Shown here piece by piece: positions 40,496 to 51,101 of a stretch of DNA of 64,000 bases. The DNA is from Apostichopus japonicus (lineage: Eukaryota; Echinodermata; Holothuroidea; Aspidochirotida; Stichopodidae): the NCBI RefSeq assembly GCF_037975245.1, contig NC_092569.1:31936668-32000667 (forward strand), written 5' to 3'. Positions within the stretch are counted from its first letter, which is position 1. Every line of letters begins with the position of its first letter. A model generated the notes under the pieces. That model saw nothing but the letters and a program-made list of their open reading frames with translations, did not search any database and had not been told where the DNA came from. The translations under genes and the position numbers were made by a program.

Positions 40496-40710
40496 TAATG
40501 AAAGTTTCCAAAAAATTGGATTAGTTGGATTAGACAGCAGTGGAGCATTACTGGGCAGTAACCGAGTGTAGTACTAGATAAGGGTCCAGCTAAGTACGAA
40601 TATGAGTCCAAAACAGCCCAAGGCAAGTGGTGTTCCTGGAACTCTGAATCTTAAGTCCCGAGTCCGTACTATGCACTTCAGATTCTTGTAACAGCCCCTT
40701 CCTCTATCCA

Positions 40711-40948
40711 CACCCAAAGGATGCTCGGCCTTTGTTTTATTTTAGGTTTCCAATTAGACTGTCTTAAGGTATGAATTCCCTGTCAGCTGTGTTAGATCTA
40801 GCTACTGTACAACACTATCATGTTCTTACCTCACCCAAAGGATGCTCGGCCTTTGTGTTACCTTAGGTTTCCGATTACACTGTCCTAAGGTATGAATTCC
40901 CTTTCAGCTGTGTTAGATCTAGCTAAGTGTGTAACACTATCATGTTCC
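40711..40948. repeat. 121-bp tandem duplication
   Basis: CACCCAAAGGATGCTCGGCC starts at 40,711 and again at 40,832. Both copies continue through GGTATGAATTCCCT and CAGCTGTGTTAGATCTAGCT to AACACTATCATGTTC. Confidence 0.93.
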
Positions 40949-41379
40949 TTTGTACAGAGGCATTGGCTTGAACAATTCATGGGTGAAATTCAACTGGTGA
41001 AAGTTGTACTTTAAATAGCAGGGTGAAACTTGCATACTGGAAGATAATGTTCAAAAGCTTGTTGGCTACTATAAAATTTTATAATTTAAAATTAAGATTA
41101 AATTTGTCACAAATTAGAGCTTATAATCATTTGGTAATAATTAGCATATTATATAAATTATTGTGGGGTGAAAAGAACTTGAAAAATTTTCCACAAATGT
41201 TACTAGCAATCATGTGGTGACCAAACTTCTGAAAAACGGAGTAACTCCCTTTACAGTGTTAGTTGCAATTGTTAATTACTAGGGCTATCTCCCCTACAGT
41301 GTTAGTTGCAGTCATTAATTACTAGGGCTCACTCCCTTACAGTGTGTGTTGCTTTATGCTTTTGTATTCTTCTTCTTAG

Positions 41380-41459
41380 GTGAAAACATTACCGACAGCA
41401 TCGCTTACGATGAACCGGCCAACGAAAAATGTGTACAACTGCAGCCTATCAGTGCACAG
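41380..41459 (+). CDS. PTK2: FAK exon: linker before FAT
   Basis: 80-nt exon, acceptor TATTCTTCTTCTTAG, donor GTTAGA, phase 1 to phase 0. It reads GENITDSIAYDEPANEKCVQ then LQPISAQ. The end corresponds to vertebrate DSYNEGVKLQPQEIS. The donor GTTAGA departs from consensus, but phase and homology agree with it. Confidence 0.8.
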
Positions 41460-43262
41460 GTTAGAATAATAACACATCTTCTATATTGCATCTTCAATTA
41501 TTTTGATTGAGTAATTATTATGAAACGGAAAGATTAATCAAGGCAGTCTAATAAACATTCTTTTGTGTGTACCATAGTAATGAAATTGTTAAGTAGAGAA
41601 ATGTTTCACTTTTCATATGCTTTGTGATAATGACACTTTTGCATGTGTATAACCCACTTTCAACTTTTCAAAATCCATTCGTTTCTAGGATTGTGAAATC
41701 ATTGTTCAGAGAAGGCTACATAATGCTATGGCTAGGGTTCCTTTATCATTGGTCACGTAATCATTTAAGAGAGGATAAGAGAAGCAAATGATTTAATTGT
41801 ACAACTGTTCCAAACTGACAGTTCCCATCATCACATGGAAGTGAAGTAGTGAATATTATTTATTTCCTGCTGTGGTGACTAAAATCGGGAAAGTTCGAAC
41901 TGTTCTGTGATTGTTCTTTCTGTTTGAATGTGTTTGTGAAGAAGAGAAAAGAACAAATAAACAAATGATCTAAATATGTTTGTTTAGCTTAAAGTTAGGA
42001 AGCGAGCCCCAACAGAAGTTGTTGAGACTTTACTTCATTTTTTTTGAATAATTATTTGTTTTAACACCACGTATATATATGGTACAAGTAAATATTAATT
42101 AATTTTACGATGTTGACATACATTAAAGCAAATTACCTAAAATACCTTTAACACAGTTAAATTAAAACATGTGAACAATATATATAAATATATATTTATA
42201 TACTAGATAAATAACAAAATATAACAAAATAATAAATAAAAGCAAAAGCAAAAATATTAGAACTTACATTTGAGACATTACATTTAAGTAAATAATCAAT
42301 ATTAATGGACCTACAGTAGCATACAACCATGGGGCACAGCACATATGATATTCTGAGAGTCAGAATAAGTATCGTTAAATGGATGTAAATTGTTTCCTGT
42401 TACAGATAGTAGCTACTGATCCACTTTAAGCCATTGCCTCTAATACCATAATACTGAAGCTTCTTTAATAAAAAGTTATTGATAAATCCTGTCAAATGCT
42501 TCTGATAAGTCCAGGAAGGCACCAACACAAGACTGTTTAAAATCCCGAGCAGTACTTATTTTATCGACAGCATCTGCCTGAGCTAATTTAATATTGCGCC
42601 CTGACCGAACGCCTTACTGACCTGGATGTAATATATTATGTTTACAGAGAAAATTGTAGATTTGGTTGTAGACAATCCTTTCATAAAATTTTATTATATC
42701 ATTGCCCATTAAACTATCATATGAGACATAAAAGGGAAAAATAAAATATGTTAGGCTTCTTTGGTAGTAGTCTTTTTTTTCTTCTACAAATTGTTGTCCA
42801 AATCTTCTTATCCAGTAAGCTGTCTCATAATTCGTTTACTTTAAAACTTACTGCATGTCGTTAAAGTAAAACAGTCTGTGAGTCATCGTAACAGATGTGT
42901 TAATATAGCTTCAGATGCCCAACCATTAGCTATAACTTGTGTCGTACAAAAGTCAAAGCAATCGACAATATCGTTGAACATGAAACAATTGGATCAAAAA
43001 TGGTACATGTTACTAATTTCACTGGTTTTCAAAACATGCCATATTCTTACCTGTCAAAACTGCCCAGTGGTATTCAGGAAACTGCTTGTACTTTTTCGTT
43101 TTATCCCTCTGTTTTTCCATCTTTTTATACCCCCTCCTCCGAGAAAGGGGAACAGTTGGGGCATGAAGTAAATAGCTTAATCGTTCGTTAGTGATCTTGG
43201 GATCTGTCAAAAATGTCAAATTTGTGTGTTCAACATCATCTTTAATGGATCTATTCTTGCAG
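41460..43262. other. FAK intron with a LINE remnant
   Basis: Contains the minus-strand reverse-transcriptase remnant at 42,466-42,712. The rest is AT-rich with nothing recognised. Confidence 0.6.
42466..42712 (-). pseudogene. Non-LTR retrotransposon reverse transcriptase fragment
   Basis: Minus-strand translation gives KFYERIVYNQIYNFLCKHNI then LHPGQ, a stop, GVRSGRNIKLAQADAVDKIS, and GAFLDLSEAFDRI before another stop. FLDLSxAFD is the RT domain motif with a catalytic Asp, and ERIVYNQ...HPGQ is typical of CR1/Jockey-type LINEs. Two stops show it is dead. It is antisense to FAK. Confidence 0.85.
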
Positions 43263-43397
43263 TTGGGTCCGACCATGGAGCGTGACCGCAGTGGTGACAG
43301 AGTCTATGAGAATACCATGGAAGTAGTGCGTACCGTTATGAGTATGGTGAACGACATCCACACCGTTAAATCGGACCAATATGTGAATTTAGTTAAA
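43263..43397 (+). CDS. PTK2: FAK exon: start of FAT domain, Grb2-type YxN site
   Basis: 135-nt exon, acceptor CTATTCTTGCAG, donor GTAAGT, phase 0 to phase 0. It begins LGPTMERDRSGDRVYENTME and ends VVRTVMSMVNDIHTVKSDQY then VNLVK. DRVYEN matches vertebrate DKVYEN (human Y925), the phosphotyrosine-x-Asn motif for the Grb2 SH2 domain. The rest is helix 1 of the focal adhesion targeting (FAT) four-helix bundle. Confidence 0.93.
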
Positions 43398-43829
43398 GTA
43401 AGTCTCTGCAAATTCATGATTTCAAGACGACACATAATTAATCGATCCCAAACTTTTGTTAATACCATTGTTATTAAGAAGCAAAGACATTGTAATATCT
43501 TTGATGCTGTTATGTTTCATAATTAGATTATTAAGTTAATTGGAAGTCTGGGTCCACATTTAACCATTTACACTTCTTGATACTGGTAGTGATACACCAC
43601 ATGTGTTGCTGAACTACATTTAACCCTACGTTGTAAAAGCCAGAATCGATTCTTGTCACAGTAATATTATACAGTTGGGCCGACGCCATGAATGAGTTGT
43701 CAATAACAGAGATATAGTCATTGTAAAGGGTCTGTCTAATAAACATATCATGGAAGTAACTTAAGTAATTTATTTTGGACAAGGTTCAAAACTATCCTGA
43801 AAGTTGGCATTTGTCTTTTTCTTCCGAAG
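43398..43829. other. FAK intron between the two FAT exons
   Basis: 432 bp, AT-rich, nothing recognised. Confidence 0.65.
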
Positions 43830-44126
43830 AACGTCGGATTTGCTCTCAAGAACCTCCTTGGCAGCGTTGATGAGCAGTACTCCATCCTACCATCAGATTC
43901 TCACAGGGAGGTGGAAATGGCCCACCAAGTCCTCAGTTCAGACATGGCTGCACTCATCAAGGCTATGAAAATGGCTCAAAAGTACGCCACCACGACCCTG
44001 GATCAAGATTATAAACGAGGCATGCTCTCTGCCGGTCACGTACTCGCCGTAGACGCCAAGAACTTGCTGGACACCGTCGATAATGTGAGGACAAAAGGTC
44101 ACACCACAGGTACGAACGGTACCTAG
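43830..44126 (+). CDS. PTK2: FAK terminal exon: FAT domain helices 2-4 and stop
   Basis: Acceptor TCTTTTTCTTCCGAAG, phase 0, 98 codons and a TAG stop at 44,124-44,126. It contains NVGFALKNLLGSVDE, SHREVEMAHQVLSSDMAALI, KAMKMAQKY, SAGHVLAVDAKNLLD, matching vertebrate REIEMAQKLLNSDLGELI and HALAVDAKNLLD. FAT binds paxillin LD motifs and talin and directs the kinase to adhesions. The tail after the last helix (VRTKGHTTGTNGT) is unlike the vertebrate tail. A GTACGA after CCACAG at 44,109 could act as a donor for a longer form, but nothing requires it. Confidence 0.95.
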   Translation, partial: NVGFALKNLLGSVDEQYSILPSDSHREVEMAHQVLSSDMAALIKAMKMAQKYATTTLDQDYKRGMLSAGHVLAVDAKNLLDTVDNVRTKGHTTGTNGT

Positions 44127-47100
44127 CCCTGGTAGGGGAGTTGTTAGGATAGCAGAATTAATAAACGAGTCGTTTGAACAGACGGTATATAAAACTAACG
44201 GTGCAATCTGAGAGTCTGGGTGTAGATACTATATTAGATACAGTAACTAGAAGGACTAGTGTTTATAATACGTGAGGTAGGAGGTCTCGACTCCTTACTG
44301 CGACAGTTGTGTAGCATATTAGTTATCATTTGTTATACAAAAATTCACTGTACATATGGACAGTTAAGGGCTGAGAAATTTGTCAACGTATATTAACAAA
44401 CTTTAAGAAACTATGTACAGTACTAACTAGTTACAGTCTGCAAGTACTGTAATATAGAGACATGGTACATTTGCTTTCAGCCTGATTTGATTGGTTGTTT
44501 GGGGATTTTGTGTGTTTTTGTATTGCCCACAGAAGAAAAAAATTAGAAGAAAAAGCTGCATTTTAGAGCATTTCTCGTTGATGAGCTTCTCGTAAGAGTA
44601 AAGCATTACAATATAGTTGTAGGTAAATAAAAGACAACCATGTTATGCCTAGTATTTATGAGGTGATGGTTTACAGGTTATTCTCAGTGGTGCAACTCAG
44701 TCAATTAACCAGCTAGAAGTAGAGCGATGTATACCTCTGCCTCCCCCCACCCCCACACCCCAACACCCCAAATAAAAGAAAGGAACATATTAATATACAT
44801 ATTAATAGTAAAAATAAATTTCATAGATCATTGGTCAGGTTTACCTTAAGCTTTTCTTTGCAGTTTGCAAGGCTATGTTTGCCCCACCACAAAAATAGCT
44901 GAGCTTAAAAGGTTGGTCCAAGACGTGTTTAATTTTCAATAATTACATTTCCTTGTCAAACGAATAATGAAGTGGGTCCTACCACACTTTCAGCTAGGCC
45001 TAGCTAATGTATCAAACTCCAATTTTTGTCACTGTCAAGGTTTCGAGCCTCAAACTGACCAGATGAACATTAGCAGTTCCAGTATTTCTTGGAAAAAGTG
45101 GCCTGCAAGATAAGTATCCAAATTGGTGTCGCATAAGAAAAGGTTGTGGATAAGTAAGGAATGGTTGCTTAATGTGTGCCTGGGTATTGTTTGCACTATG
45201 TAGTGGTCTTGATACAAAATTATTGCATCTATTTCTTAGTATCCAAAAATTTCAAAACTGAGAAAGCCATTGTTGATTACCGTAATTGAAGAACCAATTA
45301 AAACATGGCAGTCACTAATGATAAGTCTTGAGTACTGCTGTTCTTCAGTCAAAATGCAAATGTTGTACTATTAGTTTGAATTTAGGCAAAGATAATTGCC
45401 TTATTTAGATTGTTCAATATGACAATAATTTCAGCCCATCTAGACACCATAGGAAAAATATCCCATTGCCCCCAAAAAAAATTTTTTGTCAGTTCTCTTT
45501 AAGTCGCTCTTCTCTACAAAATGTTTTGATTTAGTCGAGATAATTCTATGTACATCAATGGAGTGAAATAAGTCATGTTGCAACAGGGGTATTTCTTGGG
45601 TAGGGCAAAAAAAATATCATATCTCTGGGAATGTGCCAAAGAAAATAACAGAGTCCTACGTGGTTTCTTTATTCTGTCCAATCACCAGGAAAGTGTAACA
45701 TTTAGAAAGGTTTTTTCTCACTGTTTTATAGGTATGAGCACTAATTGTTTTCTTAATTATTTGTATTGTTTTTCTAAATTGACACAGTTTCTCTATTATA
45801 TTTAGTTCTATGTATGTTGTTGCTTCAGTTGTGATTAGTTTATATCATGGATGATCAGTACTGTTTAACTTTATTGTTTTTTTTTTCTTTCCTTCTTTCT
45901 TTTTTATTTTAAATTGATTAGTTTTGTACAAAATTCTTATTTCAGTTATGTATATACTAGTTATTTCATATAACCTTTCACTGTTTTATGGAACTGTTGT
46001 TTTGTAATTGTTATAGTCACTCTGTAATTTAAATGGCTTTCTTTGACCCGTACAAGCAGTTTATATGATTCTAGCTTATGAAATAGTTTCAAACATTGTA
46101 GCAAAAAACAACTACCGTGTGACTCTTCCATCAAAAGCCAGACATGAATGGAAGCACTCATTGCGTGCTGATTTGATTAAAACTCAAAACTTATATTAAT
46201 TTGGGGTGTATCGATCCCAGAGAATAATGTACGTTCGTAATTCGTATCGGTGGATGGTTTGAGCTTAAAGCCTCATCATGTAATGTAATGTGCTACTGTG
46301 GGAATTACATTTAATGCGGTGTGCTTGACCACTGAAATCTTTGACTAACCATCCCATCTTCACTACGATCTTTAGTATTGCTGACAGTTGTAAGAAACAG
46401 ATTTATGGACAAATCATTAGCAGCGTCCACTCGTCCTTTGGCAATTAATGTTATGCAAGGGGAGGATGGTGGATTCTTGAGGAGGGCAAAGTTGAAACCG
46501 TGGGAAACCTTGACGTTGGAGTATCGTCAAATTCCCGGTACTGATAGATCCCATTTTATTTTAAATTACGCACAGAGGTTGTCGTGTAAGTTTTGAAGCA
46601 AAAGTAACTGACTGGATTTATCTACAGAAGCAAAATCAGGTGGAAAATATTAAGGAGTAAAGTTTCAATGGTTATTATAACTTATGAAACAATTGATTTA
46701 ATATGAATGTTACTTATCAGTCACATTTAAACCATTACTTGGTCATTTTATGGCATTATCAACTTTCAAAGTGATAATCGGTGCCACCCTCGCAAAATAG
46801 CTAATCCCATACTAGTACTACAGTTTGTGGTAAAGAAGTGATTTTTTTTGGTGGGGGGGGGGGGGTGGAGGGTGGGTTCACCATGATGTTAAGGATAATG
46901 CCTAGGGACTGTGTGAAGCAAAGATCATTTACTAGTACTGGTAGGATGTGTCAATTTTTTAATTTCTTTCATATTACTTTTGCCAACATATTATTTCTCA
47001 GGTTCATGATGTGAAATGTATTTGACTGAGTATGACAAACATGAACTTTCAGTCTGCAACCAACCATTCTTGAACTAATTATAGCATTGTCTAACGAACC

Positions 47101-47890
47101 ACAAAGACATTAATAGCTTACATCTTACATTGTATAAGTCTGCATAAAGTATAGAATATGTTATGTCATAATTGCACAAAAAAACCTTGCCAATTTGGCG
47201 CCTATTTGAAAGTTCTCCTTTTCCAACTCTATTTAAGTTATCGTTCAAAACAGCTTGCCATTAAGAAGCCTTCTCATGGTGTCCTATGCAGCTAGGTCAT
47301 ATGTTTTGTTTCCCAGCCTATCATTATAACTTGCATGTGTTTTTTGTTTGTGTGCCTGGTACTGCTTATTAAGAGATAATATATGAATGTCATGAAGTAG
47401 TATCCACTGTAAATAGCTGATTTGCCTTTGTAAACGCTAACAAAACTACTTTCATATTGTGAATACTAATGTTGCCTAATTTTGCAATATCTGTGGAACA
47501 AGGAATACATATTATACAGCCTTTAAAATCATTTGTTTTCTCTCATTTTTGGCTCATTTGGCATTCCATGTTAGTAGAGCTTTTATCACAACCGATAATG
47601 CTGGATCCACAGAGCTGTACATTGTTGAATGAAATCTAAGCTAGTGTTCATAGGTAAACATAAAGTTGGGCGAAGATGTTTCTGGGAATACCTTGTCATG
47701 TTTGCCTTAATTGGATGCATGGATTTGATTCTACTAAATTAGAGCAGATATTTCAAAGCTCAACAATATTGTTTCATAGCTATGACTGACAGATCAATAT
47801 CAGGATGGCAGACTGACTGATCTGGGCAAATATGATCCTTGCTGTGAACCCTTTTAGCTTATTTCTCAATAAAGCCAATCGTACATGCAC
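44127..47890. other. FAK 3' UTR and FAK-COX5B intergenic DNA
   Basis: Starts with presumed 3' UTR. A poly-G run sits at 46,852-46,864. ORFs such as 46,378-46,596 (MLTVVRNRFMDKSLAASTRP) and 45,575-45,805 have no recognisable domain. Confidence 0.5.
44626..44631 (+). terminator. Candidate FAK polyadenylation signal
   Basis: AATAAA 500 nt after the FAK stop codon. A second AATAAA lies at 44,771-44,776. Which one is used, if either, cannot be told from sequence. Confidence 0.35.
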
Positions 47891-47894
47891 AAGT

Positions 47895-49175
47895 TAATGC
47901 ATCAAAACTGGCACATTAGCATAGTTATCAGGTAGTGAGCTCCCCTACTGCTCTAGTCCCTGGGCCACTGGCTTCTAAGGCCCAAGTTAATGCATCAAAA
48001 CTGGCATATTAGCATAGTTATCAGGTAGTGAGCTCCCCCACTGCTCTGGGCCACTGGCATGTAAGGCCCAAGTTAATGCATCCAAACTACCACATTAGCA
48101 TAGCTATCAGGTAGTGAGCTCCCCCAGTGCCCAAGTGCCTGGGCCACTGGCTTGTAAGGCCCAAGTTAATGCATTAAAACTGGCACATAAGCATATTTAT
48201 CAGGTAGTGAGCTCCCCCACTGCTCTAGTGCCTGGGCCACTGGCTTGTAAGGCCCAAGTTAATGCATTAAAACTGGCACATTAGCATAGTTATCAGGTAG
48301 TGAGCTCCCCACTGCTCTAGCCCCTAGGCCACAGGCTTGTAAGGCCCAAGTTAATGCATGAAAACTGGCCCATTAGCATAGTTATCAGGTAGTGAGCTCC
48401 CCACTGCTCTAGTCCCTGGGCCACTGGCTTGTAAGGCCCAAGTTAATGCAACAAAACTGGCATATAAGCATAGCTATCAGGTAGCGAGCTCCCCACTGCT
48501 CTAGTCCCTGGGCCACTGGCTTGTAAGCCCAAGATAATGCATCAAAACTGGCACATTAGCATAGTTATCATGTAGTGAGCTCCCCCACTGCTCTAGTCCC
48601 TGGGCCACTGGCTTGTAAAGCCCAAGATAATGCATCAAAACTGGCACATTAGCATAGTTATCAGGTAGTGAGCTCCCCCACTGCTCTAGTCCCTGGGCCG
48701 CTTGCTTGTAAAGCCCAAGATAATGCATCAAAACTGGCACATTAGCATAGTTATCAGGTAGTGAGCTCCCCCACTGCTCTAGTCCCTGGGCCACTGGCTT
48801 GTAAAGCCCAAGATAATGCATCAAAACTGGCACATTAGCATAGTTATCAGGTAGTGAGCTCCCCCACTGCTCTAGTCCCTGGGCCGCTGGCTTGTAAAGC
48901 CCAAGATAATGCATCAAAACTGGCACATTAGCATAGTTATCAGGTAGTGAGCTCCCCCACTGCTCTAGTCCCTGGGCCACTGGCTTGTAAGGCCCAAGTT
49001 AATGCATGAAAACTGGCCCATTAGCATAGTTATCTGGTAGTGAGCTCCCCCACTGCTCTAGTCCCTGGGCCGCTGGCTTGTAAAGCCCAAGATAATGCAT
49101 CAAAACTGGCACATTAGCATAGTTATCAGGTAGTGAGCTCCCCCACTGCTCTAGTCCCTGGGCCACTAGCTTGTC
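47895..49175. repeat. 93-bp satellite, about 14 copies
   Basis: Units contain GCCCAAGTTAATGCATCAAA, CTGGCACATTAGCATAGTTA, TCAGGTAGTGAGCTCCCCCA and CTGCTCTAGTCCCTGGGCCA. Period 93 is 31 codons, so the minus strand stays open for 159 codons (48,501-48,980) of a repeated GLEQWGSSLPDNYANVPVLM peptide. The central copies (48,530-48,960) are the most homogeneous. Confidence 0.97.
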
Positions 49176-50034
49176 AGTATGCTCACCCTGTTTTTATCTG
49201 TTTTATGTAACAGCTTCGTGTAGGGTTACCATATTTCTTTTGTTCAAATGTGTGAAACCTCATTCTGGAGGAGTTATGTTCTCCTCCCCTTTGTTAAATC
49301 AGTTACCATGACAACTGCAACATGAAATTAACTTTAATATATTCATGAGAGATGCCCTTTTCTTCTCAGCAAGTCAAATAAGAGACAAAAACATTTTTGC
49401 ATTTTCTTCGGAAACTTACAGCTTAAGGTTTTATTCAAACTATTCACCAATGACATTCATTACAACAAGGTTGACTTCATGAATTGCATATAACAGAAGA
49501 AGATTAGGTGGATTGAGCAAAGAGGTAACAAGTACAGTTGTTGCATCTGTTTGAATCAGCTCAACTATTATATCTAATAAAGAAAATAACGTGATCTAAA
49601 CATGAACTAAACTTGATTTTTAATTCCAAGAACTATGTTTGAGAGGGTATGTTTTGACAGATAACACAAGTTTGGTCATATTCCAACATCATAAATGAAG
49701 AAAATGCCTACAATATTTGCATCCAGTGACATTTTCCTCACAGGTTATACCACATGTGGTAGAGATTTGGGGGGTAAATACAACGATAAACATTTGTGAT
49801 TGCCTGAAAATGTTTTAGTAGACGGTTCCATTCAAATAAAATTAAGCTTTCAGCTTCCTTTCTTAAAATCTTTGTTTTCTCCTTCACATTTGAAATATAA
49901 ATCTCTAATGGTTGAACAGCAACCTCAATTTGAAACATCAAAACCTTTTCCAGGTGCCATCGACCAGTGGTGACGACCCTGGTGTATTTCATACAGACGA
50001 TAACGTCCAACAACATCTAGATTTTTTTTTTCCT
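49176..50034. other. COX5B downstream region
   Basis: Between the satellite and the COX5B 3' end. No gene recognised; small ORFs such as minus 49,738-50,016 have no domain. Confidence 0.5.
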
Positions 50035-50040
50035 TTTATT
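50035..50040 (-). terminator. Candidate COX5B polyadenylation signal
   Basis: AATAAA on the minus strand, about 67 nt beyond the COX5B stop codon, a normal distance for a compact housekeeping 3' UTR. Confidence 0.5.
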
Positions 50041-50106
50041 TTCTTTGTACAGCAAACACTTTGGGGAGGTCTGATGGTCAGGAAAGATCTAAACGTCTAA
50101 ATGAAC

Positions 50107-50237
50107 TCAATGGCCGCCTCCGTGGCCTCCTAGTATAGGATCCACCTTGACTAGTTGGTAGTAACTGCCACAGGTACAGCGTTGAGTACGGCCCTCGTGT
50201 AACCACATCCAGTTGATGTGTGTTTGTTCTTCTTCAC
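50107..50237 (-). CDS. COX5B: COX5B exon 4: C-terminal zinc-binding end
   Basis: Minus-strand acceptor TGTCCTATTTCAG, entered in phase 1 (T plus GT completes the second Cys of CIC). It reads CEEEQTHINWMWLHEGRTQR then CTCGSYYQLVKVDPILGGHG and GGH, stop TGA. The family's second zinc pair in mammals is C-x2-C (RCPRCG in human); here it reads RCTCG, a C-x-C pair. The Gly/His-rich tail replaces the short vertebrate end. Confidence 0.95.
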
Positions 50238-51001
50238 CTGAAATAGGACAGGGAAAGAAAAAAATTACTATATTATCAAAAGGCAGAAATATACTTCCCA
50301 AGGTGTTGGTGGTGCCGACCTGCAAATGACACGATTTTCAAATCTTGATAATCCTTGCGAAAGATCCTTTGAGTTATCTTCTTGGCTAAAATGAACACAG
50401 TAGCCCAACTATTGATATGATTTCTTTCCATGACCGGGACAGCGACCTGGTGTTGATAACATGAAGAATGATTGGAAACATTTCTGGTAAAATCAAGTTA
50501 TCCTGGTAAAAAGTTTGGCGTAAAAAAACAAAGTTTGGTAAACAAGAAACAAGGAGAAGGGTTTCGCTAGGTTTAAAGGGGAGGAAGTGCTTTGGAATCA
50601 TGGAGTTAATAAAGATATTGCCAACTTTTTATCTTTCAATGTCATATTCACTAATCTAAGATTTTATTCTGCAACAGCCTATGATTTGCAATGGATCTGC
50701 ATTTAATGACACTCCCAAAAGTGTCTCAAAGGGCAAACCCTGCCAATGTGGGCTAAACAATTGAACTCTTTTCACCCCATTAGAACAGAGCAGGTTGTTG
50801 AAAGACCTACTTAGGATGTTGTTCATACAACCTGAAGCTGTATTATTATTATATTTAATATTTGTGACAGACTGGCAAAGCTGATAAGAGTAAAAATATT
50901 AAAGACTGACTGTGCCTCATTTTTCCTTATCCATGGACAACCTCGCTTCCTTTTTGACTAAATCTTAAAATCAGAATTGAGAAGGAGTAAAAAATACTTA
51001 C
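50238..51001. other. COX5B intron 3
   Basis: Unique-looking AT-rich sequence; nothing recognised. Confidence 0.65.
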
Positions 51002-51101
51002 AAATACATCCTATAATTCTCTTTGTAAATGATGATGTGACTTCAATTGGTTTCTCTTTGGTTCCAATGGGAACCCTCTTTAGGTCCAGGTTGAAAGGAT
51101 C
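51002..51101 (-). CDS. COX5B: COX5B exon 3
   Basis: Acceptor TTTACTTCAATAG, donor GTAAGT, phase 0 to phase 1. It reads DPFNLDLKRVPIGTKEKPIE then VTSSFTKRIIGCI and the first base of Cys. It parallels human DPYNVLAPKGASGTREDPNL then VPSISNKRIVGCIC. GCIC supplies the first zinc-binding cysteine pair. Confidence 0.95.

Larger units (their letters stand above)
40233..41379. other. FAK intron (or partly exon) after the short linker exon
   Basis: Contains the triplet repeat, a 121-bp tandem duplication at 40,711-40,948 and a ~50-bp duplication at 41,256-41,345. Confidence 0.55.

Noticed and set aside
40242-40511. His-rich minus-strand ORF and Met-rich plus-strand ORF
   Set aside because: Frame shadows of the GAT/GGT repeat; only the FAK frame is worth considering.
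46378-46596. 72-codon ORF MLTVVRNRFMDKSLAASTRP
   Set aside because: Somewhat protein-like but no family recognised and no gene context; left as unassigned.
48501-48980. 159-codon minus-strand ORF
   Set aside because: Produced entirely by the 93-bp satellite; no splice sites, start context or known domain.
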